DNA of 64,000 nucleotides, taken from positions 206,150 through 270,149 of the forward strand of contig NZ_NVQE01000002.1 in NCBI RefSeq assembly GCF_002591975.1. Direction: 5' to 3'. The DNA comes from Mycobacterium neglectum. Its GTDB lineage: Bacteria > Actinomycetota > Actinomycetes > Mycobacteriales > Mycobacteriaceae. The notes below the pieces were generated by a model. The model made no database searches, was not told the origin of the DNA, and was given only the letters and a program-made list of their open reading frames with translations. The translations under genes were made by a program, and so were the position numbers. Positions 12,804-25,466 of the stretch are shown here, piece after piece (within the stretch, counting starts at the first letter, position 1; each line of letters starts with the position of its first letter).

Positions 12804-12807
<4 letters not shown>
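11851..12807 (-). CDS. DUF58 domain protein, Rv1480-like
   Basis: A 318-aa DUF58 protein, a family with a VWA-like fold that accompanies MoxR ATPases. The signature is GDDVRRMDWSVTARTTHPHV near residue 70-90, followed by an acidic VVDVSASLDFG that resembles a MIDAS. It has no membrane helices, unlike many DUF58 proteins, so it is probably cytoplasmic. The start is GTG 12807, which overlaps the moxR1 stop by four bases (GTGA) and so implies coupling. Its likely role is a partner or adaptor of MoxR1 in folding or activating envelope proteins; this is inferred from the family and operon. Confidence 0.93.
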
Positions 12808-13967
<1,160 letters not shown>

Positions 13968-14142
13968 CAACGGTCCTCCCACATCGGTATTTGGCCAATC
14001 TCCGGCCTCGGCGACACCTTGTCCGCCGCACGCTCGTCGTCAACTATTCCAGGCACTTCGGAATCCGTCGACGTCGCCCGGCCGCGTGCCGCCAACATCA
14101 ACAGCATTGCTAACAGGAGCTCAGGCTTTGCTCAGGCGTCGC

Positions 14143-14844
14143 TCAGGTTTCGATAATCCGCGCGACGTACGGCTGCAGGCCCGCGGTCCGCACCTGGCTG
14201 ACCCCAACCCCGCCCGCGGTGCCCCCGGACTCCAGCATCTTGCCGCCGCCGAGATAGATCGCGACGTGCTGGCTGCCACCCGGACCCCAGAACAGCAGAT
14301 CGCCGCGCTTGGCCTGGCTCGTCGGCACTTTGCGACCGGTGTCGTACTGATCGCCCGAGTATTTCGGGATCAGCACGCCGACGCCGGCGAATGAGAACTG
14401 GGTGAAGCCCGAGCAGTCGTAGCCGACGGTGTTGGCGCCGGAGTCGACGCCGGTGCTCGGGCCTGTTGGCTTGCCGCCGCCCCAGGAATACGGGGTGCCG
14501 ATCTGGGAGCCGCCGCGTCGGATGACGTACTCGATGGCCTGCGGACCGCGCACCCGGCCGGGTGCCACACCCGCCGAGGGCGGCGGGCCGAACCCGAGGG
14601 TGGCCAGGAACTTGCGGCCGAGGTCCATCGTGGCCTCGGTGGCCTGCGCGGTCGCAGCCAGAGACGCGTTGGCGATGGACAGCGGATCGCCCGGCGCGCC
14701 AGCGCTGAGAATCTTCGGCAGCGTGGGATCCCACTGGCCGTCGTCAGGGGCGGCGGTCGCGGGCATGGCTGCGCCGATGGCCACCACAACTGCGCCGACC
14801 ATCATCAAGAGACCGCTGAGGACCCGAAAAAGCTTGGAGTGCAA
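14143..14844 (-). CDS. ripB: NlpC/P60 peptidoglycan endopeptidase RipB
   Basis: A secreted D,L-endopeptidase that cuts stem peptides. The 233-aa protein has a signal peptide (cleavage likely after ATA near residue 32), a WDPTLP segment, and a C-terminal NlpC/P60 domain of about 120 residues with catalytic Cys in YDCSGF, His in SQHVAIYL, and the motif GTPYSWGGG. I chose TTG 14844 because GAGAAGG lies six bases upstream. Two other in-frame starts overlap the ripA stop, GTG 14862 (as GTGA) and ATG 14865, but both lack a ribosome site. No N-terminal coiled coil is present, as expected for RipB as opposed to RipA. Same operon as ripA. Confidence 0.92.
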   Translation of the reverse strand: MHSKLFRVLSGLLMMVGAVVVAIGAAMPATAAPDDGQWDPTLPKILSAGAPGDPLSIANASLAATAQATEATMDLGRKFLATLGFGPPPSAGVAPGRVRGPQAIEYVIRRGGSQIGTPYSWGGGKPTGPSTGVDSGANTVGYDCSGFTQFSFAGVGVLIPKYSGDQYDTGRKVPTSQAKRGDLLFWGPGGSQHVAIYLGGGKMLESGGTAGGVGVSQVRTAGLQPYVARIIET

Positions 14845-14858
14845 AGTAATCCTTCTCG

Positions 14859-16292
14859 TCACCATTCGATGAGACGTGTCGCGTACGGGGTCATGCCGCT
14901 GGTGCGGACCGGCGAAACCTTCACGACCGACCCGGTGTAGGGAGCCTCGAGCATCTGGCCGTCGCCGAGGTACAGGGCGACGTGCTGACTGGCGTTGGGG
15001 CCCCAGAAGAGCATGTCGCCACGGCGGGCCTGGGCCGACGGGATCTTGCGACCCGCGTTGTACTGCGAACCCGAGTAGTGGTCCAGCTTGATGCCGACGC
15101 CGGCGAAGGCATAAAGCATCAGGCCTGAACAGTCGAATCCGACTGTGCCCGAACCGGAATCGATGCCCCGGCTCTTTCCTGCCGCGTTGCCACCGCCCCA
15201 CGAATAGGGCACGCCCCGTTGCGACATGGCGCGCTGGATCACATACTCGGTGGCCTCCCTGCCGTGTACAGAGGGAATTGCGCCGTTGTTGGTGTAACCG
15301 GTCGGCGTGGGCAACAGGCCCAACTTCTGCAGGAAGCTACGCCCGAGATCCTGCGTGACCTGCGCCGAAGTCGACGCGTAACCGAGGATCTGGTTGATGA
15401 TCGCGATCGGATCACCACTGACGAAGGCGCTGGGGATGGCAGGCAGGAACGGATCCCAGGCCGTGGCCCAGTTACCGGTAGCCGGATCGACCCGCTGTGG
15501 CCCGGTGTCCCAGTTGCCAGCGGGATTCGACGGCGCACTCGCCGCGGCGGCCGGCTGGGCCGGAACTCCGCCTGCCGCGGGGCGTGCGGGGGCCGACCAC
15601 GTGCGCGCCTCGTCCAGCTTGGCTTGCGCGGCAGCACGTTCGGCTGACAGCTTGTCCAGTTCGGTCTGCTGAGCACGGAAGGTCTGCTGCGCCTCGGTCA
15701 GCGCCGACACCGCGGTCTGCTGGCTGGCCTCCGCATCGATCACCGCCTGGTCCGCGTTCTGCTTGGCCAACCGCGCGGCCGACTCCTTGTTCACCTGTTC
15801 GGTGCGCGCCCGCTGCAGATCACTGATCACCCGTTGGGTGCTGACGGCCAATGCCTCGCCGGTCGTTGCGGTGTTGAGGATGTCGCCCGGGTCGGATGCG
15901 GTCAGGTACGAGCTCGAGGGGCCGTTGACATATGTTGCGACAGCGAAGGTGTCGAATCGATCCTGCGCTGCCGCGATCGCGATGTTGGCATCCTTGACGC
16001 GCTGCGCGCTGGCGTCGAGCTCGACCTGCGCGGCGGCGGCGGCATCACGTGCGGCCTGCACATCGACGATGGCTTTGTTGACGCCTTCCTGCTTCGCCTG
16101 GATTGCAGCGCCCAGATCCTGCAGCTTCTGGTTGACGTTCGCCACTGCCGCGACGAGCGCCCCGATGCTGTCCGGACTGCCGGGTTGTGCACCGCCCAAT
16201 CCCGGTGTGATGAGCAGCATGCCGGCGGTAAGTGGAATCACGCAGACCCGCGTGCATAGCCGCGAAGCAGAGGCGCTAGAGGTGCGTCTCAT
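14859..16292 (-). CDS. ripA: Peptidoglycan endopeptidase RipA
   Basis: RipA hydrolyses the D-Glu-mDAP bond at the septum and is needed for daughter-cell separation. The 477-aa protein has a signal peptide (about residues 1-35), a long coiled-coil inhibitory domain (about 40-235), a Pro/Ala linker, a WDPFLP segment, and a C-terminal NlpC/P60 domain with Cys in GFDCSGL, His in SQHVALYL and the GVPYSWGGG motif. I chose ATG 16292 (MRRTS): AGGAG lies eight bases upstream, whereas the ATG at 16298 is only two bases from it. The upstream region carries five GTCACA hexamers, listed separately. It is the first gene of ripA-ripB. Confidence 0.96.
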   Translation of the reverse strand: MRRTSSASASRLCTRVCVIPLTAGMLLITPGLGGAQPGSPDSIGALVAAVANVNQKLQDLGAAIQAKQEGVNKAIVDVQAARDAAAAAQVELDASAQRVKDANIAIAAAQDRFDTFAVATYVNGPSSSYLTASDPGDILNTATTGEALAVSTQRVISDLQRARTEQVNKESAARLAKQNADQAVIDAEASQQTAVSALTEAQQTFRAQQTELDKLSAERAAAQAKLDEARTWSAPARPAAGGVPAQPAAAASAPSNPAGNWDTGPQRVDPATGNWATAWDPFLPAIPSAFVSGDPIAIINQILGYASTSAQVTQDLGRSFLQKLGLLPTPTGYTNNGAIPSVHGREATEYVIQRAMSQRGVPYSWGGGNAAGKSRGIDSGSGTVGFDCSGLMLYAFAGVGIKLDHYSGSQYNAGRKIPSAQARRGDMLFWGPNASQHVALYLGDGQMLEAPYTGSVVKVSPVRTSGMTPYATRLIEW

Positions 16293-16328
16293 TGACATGT
16301 CTCCTATGGCTCACGCGAATGCGCAGAA

Positions 16329-16450
16329 GTCACACAAGTCACATCTGCAACATCAGCTACAGATTGCACCGTACGTCACATCTGACGCCAAAGAAACTTT
16401 AGTCACAAACTACAAGTTTGTAATTGCAGATAGCGTTATCCGGCTGTGAC
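16329..16450 (-). promoter_or_regulatory. Array of GTCACA hexamers upstream of ripA (candidate MtrA sites)
   Basis: Hexamers GTCACA occur on the plus strand at 16329-16334, 16338-16343, 16375-16380 and 16402-16407, and as the complement TGTGAC at 16445-16450. The first two form a direct repeat with a 9-base period. The region between ripA (start 16292) and the next gene (stop 16507) is AT-richer than its surroundings. Direct GTCACA-type repeats resemble the motif described for the response regulator MtrA, and ripA is a reported MtrA target. The assignment is by resemblance only. Confidence 0.55.
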
Positions 16451-16506
16451 ATTTGGCTACCGGGAATTGCGCAAAAGCGCAGCGCCACGCGGCTTTTCGA
16501 GTGCGC

Positions 16507-17058
16507 TTAGACGTTCTGGCGTTTGGCGCGATTTTGCAACGTTCGCGTTGCGACGATGGCGGCGACCACTGCTAGTACGACGACAATCGTGAATGTCGTC
16601 CAGGGGAAATGTTGGGCGGTCAACTCGCCGACGAAATTCTTCGATCCCTGCACCGAACCACGGCCCTCGGCGACGTCTTGGCCCGCCTCCAGCGTCATCC
16701 GGTCATACGTCGTACTGAAGGTTCCCGACTCCGTAGGGCTGAGCACCAACACGGTCGAACCGCCGAACGCCTCCCCTACCTCGGTGGCGACGTCGCGCAG
16801 TGGGGTGTCGATCGGCGGGTTGCGATCGACCACCACGATCTTGAGGTCGATGCCCTTCTGCTTGGCCTCGGCGACCACATCGGCCAGGCCGGCGTTCTCC
16901 GGGGTATCCGCAGCGCTGACGCCATCGTCCTCGATATCAGCGATGACCAGCTCCATACAGGTGTCGACCGGCGTGGTCGCGGGATCCTTTCCGACCGGCC
17001 CGCACACGTCAGACGGGATATAGGTCGGCAGGAACGGCATGACTTTCGGTCCGATCAC
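16507..17058 (-). CDS. Conserved membrane-anchored protein, Rv1476-like
   Basis: A 183-aa protein with one C-terminal transmembrane helix (about residues 152-172, FTIVVVLAVVAAIVATRTL) and a short basic tail. The N-terminal soluble part has two cysteines (Cys19 and Cys34) and a MELVIADIEDDGVSA segment, with no catalytic motif that I recognise. It sits between ripA and acn in M. tuberculosis too, where it is annotated only as a membrane protein. The GTG 17058 start lacks a good ribosome site; ATG 17040 (MPFLPTYIP) is a reasonable alternative. The ripA regulatory region follows it, so it may be transcribed separately. Function unknown. Confidence 0.8.
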   Translation of the reverse strand: MIGPKVMPFLPTYIPSDVCGPVGKDPATTPVDTCMELVIADIEDDGVSAADTPENAGLADVVAEAKQKGIDLKIVVVDRNPPIDTPLRDVATEVGEAFGGSTVLVLSPTESGTFSTTYDRMTLEAGQDVAEGRGSVQGSKNFVGELTAQHFPWTTFTIVVVLAVVAAIVATRTLQNRAKRQNV

Positions 17059-17125
17059 AGGTGAAACCGTACGTGATGGGTATCCCGACGGGTGGCAGCA
17101 CGCGCACTTGAGGAGAAGACTGGAG

Positions 17126-17140
17126 CCACCCCTGGGGTGG
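17126..17140. promoter_or_regulatory. 15-base perfect palindrome upstream of the acn promoter
   Basis: CCACCCCTGGGGTGG is a perfect inverted repeat around a central T, ending directly before the TTTACA -35-like hexamer of acn. It may be an additional regulator site or a hairpin in transcripts running leftward. It does not resemble the neighbouring AcnR-like box. Confidence 0.45.
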
Positions 17141-17167
17141 TTTACAGGACAAGCGTACTGTTAGAAT
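17141..17167 (+). promoter_or_regulatory. Predicted acn promoter
   Basis: TTTACA (17141-17146) and TAGAAT (17162-17167) are separated by 15 bases. The spacing is shorter than ideal but both hexamers are good matches for a mycobacterial SigA promoter. They lie 53 bases upstream of the acn start codon, and the AcnR-like operator fills the space between them. Confidence 0.5.
17145..17160 (+). promoter_or_regulatory. AcnR-type operator in the acn promoter
   Basis: CAGGACAAGCGTACTG fits the pattern CAGNACNNNCGTACTG that I remember as the AcnR operator upstream of corynebacterial acn, at every fixed position. It lies between the -35 and -10 hexamers, a position suited to repression. The gene downstream of acn encodes the TetR protein equivalent to AcnR/Rv1474c. 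The motif memory was not checked against a source. Confidence 0.68.
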
Positions 17168-17219
17168 CAGGAGCGCCGCCGACACAGCCCGTCGCGGCGA
17201 TATCTAGCCGGGAGTTGAT

Positions 17220-20039
<2,820 letters not shown>

Positions 20040-20043
20040 ACAA

Positions 20044-20607
20044 ATGCCCCGGGTCACCGATGACCATTTGGCGGCGCGCCGCCGTCAGATTCTTGACGGT
20101 GCCCGCCGATGTTTCGCGGAGTACGGCTACGACAAGGCGACCGTGCGGCGACTCGAGCAGACCATCGGGTTGTCGCGCGGCGCCATCTTTCACCACTTCC
20201 GCGACAAGGACACGTTGTTCTTCGAGTTAGCGCGCGAGGACGCTGAACGAATGGCGGACGTGGCTTCGCGCGAGGGTCTCGTCCAGGTGATGCGGGACAT
20301 GCTGGCGGCGCCGGAACAGTTCGACTGGTTGGCGACGCGGTTGGAAATCGCCCGCAAGTTGCGCAACGACCCCGAGTTTCACCGAGGGTGGCTGGAGCGC
20401 TCAGCCGAGCTGTCGGCGGCCACCACCGCGAGGCTGCGCCGCCAGAAGCAGGCCGGCCGACTTCGCGACGACGTGCCCAGCGCGGTGCTGCAGACCTATC
20501 TCGATCTCGTACTCGACGGCTTGGTTGCCCGGCTGGCTTCGGGCGACGATCCCGAAAAGCTCAGTGGCGTACTGGACCTGGTCGAAGCGTCGCTGCGCCA
20601 AGCCTGA
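20044..20607 (+). CDS. acnR: TetR-family regulator of aconitase, AcnR/Rv1474c-like
   Basis: A 187-aa TetR repressor. The N-terminal helix-turn-helix (about residues 12-58) contains GARRCFAEYGYDKATVRRLEQ and LSRGAIFHHFRDKDTLF, and the rest is the ligand-binding all-helical domain. It is nearly identical in length and start (MPRVTDDHLAARRRQ) to M. tuberculosis Rv1474c, which regulates acn in response to iron; AcnR of Corynebacterium has the same context. ATG 20044 lies four bases after the acn stop, so the two are co-transcribed. The gene is convergent with the small HTH gene, and an inverted repeat between them looks like a shared terminator. Confidence 0.93.
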   Translation: MPRVTDDHLAARRRQILDGARRCFAEYGYDKATVRRLEQTIGLSRGAIFHHFRDKDTLFFELAREDAERMADVASREGLVQVMRDMLAAPEQFDWLATRLEIARKLRNDPEFHRGWLERSAELSAATTARLRRQKQAGRLRDDVPSAVLQTYLDLVLDGLVARLASGDDPEKLSGVLDLVEASLRQA

Positions 20608-20611
20608 GGCA

Positions 20612-20644
20612 CAGCCGGAGAATCAGGCGTAGTGCCTCCGGCTG
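20612..20644. terminator. Inverted repeat between convergent genes (bidirectional terminator candidate)
   Basis: CAGCCGGAG (20612-20620) pairs perfectly with CTCCGGCTG (20636-20644), with a 15-base loop in which AGGC and GCCT can form an alternative inner stem. It lies at the junction of the convergent tetR and HTH genes and overlaps the last codons of the latter. There is no T-run, as is common for mycobacterial terminators. Confidence 0.55.
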
Positions 20645-20820
20645 CGGTGGTTCGGACCCCCGCGGCTGCGCATTGTAGTCCCCGATTCACGCAGCATGCT
20701 GTGAATCGAACCGTATGAGCGACCCGTCGACGCTACGAGCGTCCGGATACTCGCGCCGCCTTCATAGGCGCTCTTCAGCTCGGTGAGAAATTCATCTCGG
20801 GCCTTCGTCAGTTTTTTCAT
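20623..20820 (-). CDS. Small helix-turn-helix protein, Rv1473A-like
   Basis: A 65-aa basic protein consisting almost entirely of one helix-turn-helix unit: helix 1 LTKARDEFLTELKSAYEGG, then ASIRTLVASTGRSYGSIHSMLRESG as the recognition part, ending in an Arg-rich tail. Such short HTH proteins are common in actinobacteria. In M. tuberculosis Rv1473A lies at the same place, between the acn regulator and the ABC-F gene. ATG 20820 starts MKKLTK. The target is unknown; autoregulation or regulation of the adjacent ABC-F gene is possible but not shown. Confidence 0.82.
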   Translation of the reverse strand: MKKLTKARDEFLTELKSAYEGGASIRTLVASTGRSYGSIHSMLRESGTTMRSRGGPNHRSRRHYA

Positions 20821-20919
20821 CGGCAGCTCCCCACGCGTTTGATTCCCCGACGGATACCCAGCCTAGGAAGCGCTTACACCAGCGGTGAGAAATTCGAAGA
20901 AATGGTTTGCTGAACCGAG

Positions 20920-22548
<1,629 letters not shown>

Positions 22549-22637
22549 GCTGCACTCTCCCTAATGCTCAATGCTTACTTGTCGTCGCAGGCCGTCGACT
22601 CTCCCCCTGGCCTTCGGCCGGGAGGTGCCCCCACGCG

Positions 22638-23474
22638 CTAGCGCTCGTCGGTGAAGACCGGGGCCCGCTTCTCCGCGCGCGCTGCAACCGCTTCTTCGAA
22701 ATTGGCGGTGAGCAATCGGACGAAGAGTTGTCCTAGGCCTTCGGCCTGCATGTGTGCCTCCAGGCTACCGGCGTCAAGTCCACTCCAAAGTGTGCGCTTG
22801 GTCAACTCGATTCCCGGTCGCGAGAACGCCGCGATCCCCTCGGCCATGTCGTAACACGTCTCGAGCAGATCGACCTCGGGCACGAAGCGCGACACCAGAC
22901 CGATGCGCTGGGCTTCGTCGGCGTCCACGTCGCGGCCGGTCAGCATCAGTTCGAAGGCCCGCGAAGTCCCGATCGCGCGGGGCAGCAGATAGGACAGACC
23001 GAGCTCGCTGGCCGTCAGCCCGTTGTTGATGCCCGCCGCGCGAAAGTATGCCCCAGCTGCGGCGACGCGGATATCGCACGCCAATGCCAAGCACAGGCCG
23101 CCGCCGATCGCCGCGCCGTTGACCGCGGCGATGACCGGCTGGTGCATCTTGCGCAATGCGAGGATGACGTCGTCGAGCACCTCCATCGACCGCAGCGCGA
23201 AGCTGGGGCGCGTCAGCCCGTCGATGTGCGGTACCGAACCGGCCGACTTGTGGTCGGCGCCAGACGAGAACCCACGCCCCGCGCCTGTGAGCACGATCAC
23301 GCGAACCGAGTTGTCGTAGTTCAGCTCGTCGAGGACCTTCTTGAGCGGAACCATGACGTCGAACGCCATCGAATTCATTCGCTCCGGACGGTTCAACGTC
23401 ACCAGCGCCACGCCTGCGCGTGGGCGGTCGACTAGGACGAATTGTTCTTCTACAGGACCTGAGGGTTCGCTCAC
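22638..23474 (-). CDS. echA12: Enoyl-CoA hydratase/isomerase family protein EchA12
   Basis: A 278-aa crotonase-fold protein, presumably acting on enoyl-CoA in lipid degradation. It has the family oxyanion-hole segments GRGFSSGADHKSAG (near residue 75) and NGAAIGGGLCLALACDIRVA (near 120). The conserved crotonase Glu positions are partly replaced, so the exact reaction is uncertain. The protein ends EKRAPVFTDER like M. tuberculosis EchA12. I chose GTG 23474 (MSEPSG); GTG 23483 adds three residues, and neither has a clear ribosome site. The thioredoxin gene is 27 bases upstream, as in M. tuberculosis (Rv1472-Rv1471). Confidence 0.9.
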   Translation of the reverse strand: MSEPSGPVEEQFVLVDRPRAGVALVTLNRPERMNSMAFDVMVPLKKVLDELNYDNSVRVIVLTGAGRGFSSGADHKSAGSVPHIDGLTRPSFALRSMEVLDDVILALRKMHQPVIAAVNGAAIGGGLCLALACDIRVAAAGAYFRAAGINNGLTASELGLSYLLPRAIGTSRAFELMLTGRDVDADEAQRIGLVSRFVPEVDLLETCYDMAEGIAAFSRPGIELTKRTLWSGLDAGSLEAHMQAEGLGQLFVRLLTANFEEAVAARAEKRAPVFTDER

Positions 23475-23501
23475 GGATTGCACGCTATCGCGTGCGAACC
23501 G

Positions 23502-23867
23502 TTACTCCGGCTGCCCGTTGTCCTGCGCGGCCATCGCTGCGTCGACGTCGAACTCCTTGACCTTCTGAACCAGGTCTTCCAGGGCGGCGGGCGGCAGCGC
23601 TCCGGCCTGGTTGAACACCAGCTTGCCCTTCTTGAACACCATCAGCGTCGGAATGGAGCGGATGTCGGCAGCGGCAGCGAGATCCTGCTCCGCCTCGGTG
23701 TCGACTTTTGCGAAGACGACGTCGGGATGCTGCTCAGAGGATGCGGCAAACGTCGGCGCGAATGCCTTACACGGGCCGCACCACGACGCCCAAAAATCCA
23801 CCAGCACGATGTCGTTCTCCGTGATGGTCTCGTTGAAATGTTCGGCGGTGATGTCCTTGGTAGCCAC
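23502..23867 (-). CDS. trxB1: Thioredoxin, TrxB1-like
   Basis: A 121-aa thioredoxin with the active site WCGPC (Cys30 and Cys33), the cis-Pro segment SIPTLM, and a C-terminal acidic extension (DVDAAMAAQDNGQPE). It has no signal peptide, so it is cytoplasmic. It ends 27 bases before echA12 and begins 62 bases after the anti-sigma gene in the same direction, so it could be read through from the sigma operon or be a target of that sigma factor. It is the equivalent of Rv1471, whose partner trxA (Rv1470) and the ctpD gene are missing here. Confidence 0.93.
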   Translation of the reverse strand: MATKDITAEHFNETITENDIVLVDFWASWCGPCKAFAPTFAASSEQHPDVVFAKVDTEAEQDLAAAADIRSIPTLMVFKKGKLVFNQAGALPPAALEDLVQKVKEFDVDAAMAAQDNGQPE

Positions 23868-23929
23868 GTCTCTCCTAACGTCAGGCTCAGGTCGTCTGTT
23901 CCCGGTATGTGGTCAGGGCAAAACCGAAG

Positions 23930-24169
23930 TCAGCCGAAATCCTTGAACGCGTCGAGCAGACGCTGCCGGAAGGCCGGATCGAGTTCGTCGTCGCGGATCT
24001 GGCCGACGGTGCGCACGGTCTGATGGAATTGCTGGAGGTAGTTCGCACAGCCGTCGCATTCGAGCAGGTGCTGGTCGAAGCGGGTTCGGGTGTCCGGATC
24101 GAGCGCACCGTCGAGGTATGCCGTCACCAGCTCCACGAGTTGATTGCAGTCCATCGAGTAGCTGGTCAC
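23930..24169 (-). CDS. Zinc-finger anti-sigma factor (zf-HC2)
   Basis: A 79-aa anti-sigma factor that should hold the adjacent ECF sigma factor inactive. The zinc-binding motif is intact: QHLLECDGC gives H-x3-C-x2-C near residues 28-37, with another Cys at residue 8 (MDCNQ). There is no transmembrane helix, so it is a soluble ZAS-type protein that may sense oxidation by losing zinc and forming a disulfide. Start GTG 24169 overlaps the sigma stop by four bases (GTGA). The thioredoxin gene follows downstream, which suits a redox circuit. The inducing signal is inferred. Confidence 0.88.
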   Translation of the reverse strand: MTSYSMDCNQLVELVTAYLDGALDPDTRTRFDQHLLECDGCANYLQQFHQTVRTVGQIRDDELDPAFRQRLLDAFKDFG

Positions 24170-24801
24170 GATGCCGCCTCCGTCAGATAGTCCTCGAGTA
24201 CCTCCCGGACCGCGGCCCTGCCGCGGTGCAACAGCACCCGCTGATTGGCTGTGCTGATGTCGAGGAGCTCGCATACCTCCGCCGAGTCGAACCCGAGCAT
24301 GTCGCGCAGCGAGACGACGATCCGCTGCCGCTCGGGCAGCTTGTCGAGTTCCCGGCGGGCCACGCCGACGAGCTCATCGCTCAGTAGAGAACCCTCGGGG
24401 GTCTCGGGAAACGCCGACGGCACATCGTCGGGCCTCCAGTGACCGGGATACGGGTCGTCGCCGCCGCGGAACCGTGCCGGGTCCACCGTGCCGCCGGTGT
24501 ACGCCGCGATCGCCGCATCGGAATCGCGCCGTTCCTTCACACCGCGCGCCTTGGCGATATTGATCATCACGGTGAAAAGCCACGTCCGCAGCGATGATCG
24601 ACTCTCGAACCTGTCGATCCCCTTGATCAATGCGATCCATGTCTCCTGGACCACCTCTTCGGCGATCTCGTGGCTGGGCACGTACCCGCGGGCGACACGC
24701 AGCATCGACGGGGTGTGCCGATCGAGCAGCTGCGCGAACGCCGTTTGGTCACCGTCGCGTAGTGCGGCGATCAGCCCGGATTCGTCGACTGCAGCGGTCA
24801 C
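24166..24801 (-). CDS. ECF RNA polymerase sigma factor
   Basis: A 211-aa group IV sigma factor. Region 2 (about residues 20-90) has AFAQLLDRHTPSMLRVARGY, then EEVVQETWIALIKGIDRFE and LRTWLFTVMINIAKA. Region 4 (about 145-205) has LDKLPERQRIVVSLRDMLGF with a helix-turn-helix. A longer than usual linker (VDPARFRGGDDPYPGHWRPDD) lies between them. Start GTG 24801 overlaps the upstream gene by four bases. Its operon is hypothetical gene - sigma - anti-sigma, followed by thioredoxin. I cannot assign it to a named mycobacterial sigma factor; this pair is not found at this position in M. tuberculosis. Confidence 0.92.
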   Translation of the reverse strand: MTAAVDESGLIAALRDGDQTAFAQLLDRHTPSMLRVARGYVPSHEIAEEVVQETWIALIKGIDRFESRSSLRTWLFTVMINIAKARGVKERRDSDAAIAAYTGGTVDPARFRGGDDPYPGHWRPDDVPSAFPETPEGSLLSDELVGVARRELDKLPERQRIVVSLRDMLGFDSAEVCELLDISTANQRVLLHRGRAAVREVLEDYLTEAAS

Positions 24802-25436
24802 TGCTGCTTCGACAACTCTCGGCGGCCGCGTTCGAAGAAGTCCGCGATGCGTGTGGCGAGACCGTCGACGTCGGTGGCGCGGTCCAACGGGTAGAGCGCC
24901 CCGAACGGCGCGTTCCAGAACTCGCCGGTGGGCACCGACCACGGGCCGACATACGCATACGGCATGGGGTGCTGTTCGTCACCAGCGGATACGCCGTAAT
25001 TGACTTCATCCTCGGTCACCGCGACGTCGAAGTGTTCGGGCCACAGCACCGGATGACATTCGGGCAGAAAGCTCTTCAATGCGTACCCGCCCGCGTAGTG
25101 GCTGCGGTTCACCAACTCGGCCGCTTCCGCGTTGAGCCTCAAGTCGGTGTTGGGCGGCAGCGGGTCGACGATCGTGTAAACCCCCTCGGGTGGGCCCGCG
25201 ACGATGCCGGCGGCCTCGGCGATCGAACTCAACGGACCCTCCAAGGGCACCGCATCGTTCGGCAGAACCAGCTCGGTGCCATGTACCGCGACGGGGATGG
25301 TCACCGCGGCGAAACCATCGGGCCGGACAGCCAGCCGGATCGTCCCCGACGAGCGGTACTGCGGGCCGGCTATCAGACTTTCGGCCACCCCGCGCAGCTG
25401 GCGCCGGGTCCCGACATACTTCGCCTCGAAGGTCAC
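24798..25436 (-). CDS. Conserved hypothetical protein in the sigma operon
   Basis: A 212-aa soluble acidic protein with no motif I recognise. It begins MTFEAKYVGTRRQLRGVAESLIAGPQYR, contains a repeated pattern of short beta-strand-like stretches (TIRLAVRPDGFAAVTIPVAVHG), and has a His/Trp-rich central part (CHPVLWPEHFDVAVTEDEVNYG). The C-terminus is basic. The stop overlaps the sigma start by four bases, so it is made with the sigma/anti-sigma pair and may be part of signal input. Members of this actinobacterial family commonly sit next to ECF sigma genes, but I cannot name it. Confidence 0.75.
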   Translation of the reverse strand: MTFEAKYVGTRRQLRGVAESLIAGPQYRSSGTIRLAVRPDGFAAVTIPVAVHGTELVLPNDAVPLEGPLSSIAEAAGIVAGPPEGVYTIVDPLPPNTDLRLNAEAAELVNRSHYAGGYALKSFLPECHPVLWPEHFDVAVTEDEVNYGVSAGDEQHPMPYAYVGPWSVPTGEFWNAPFGALYPLDRATDVDGLATRIADFFERGRRELSKQQ

Positions 25437-25466
25437 ACTGACTGAGTTACCAGATAGCGCCGGGCG

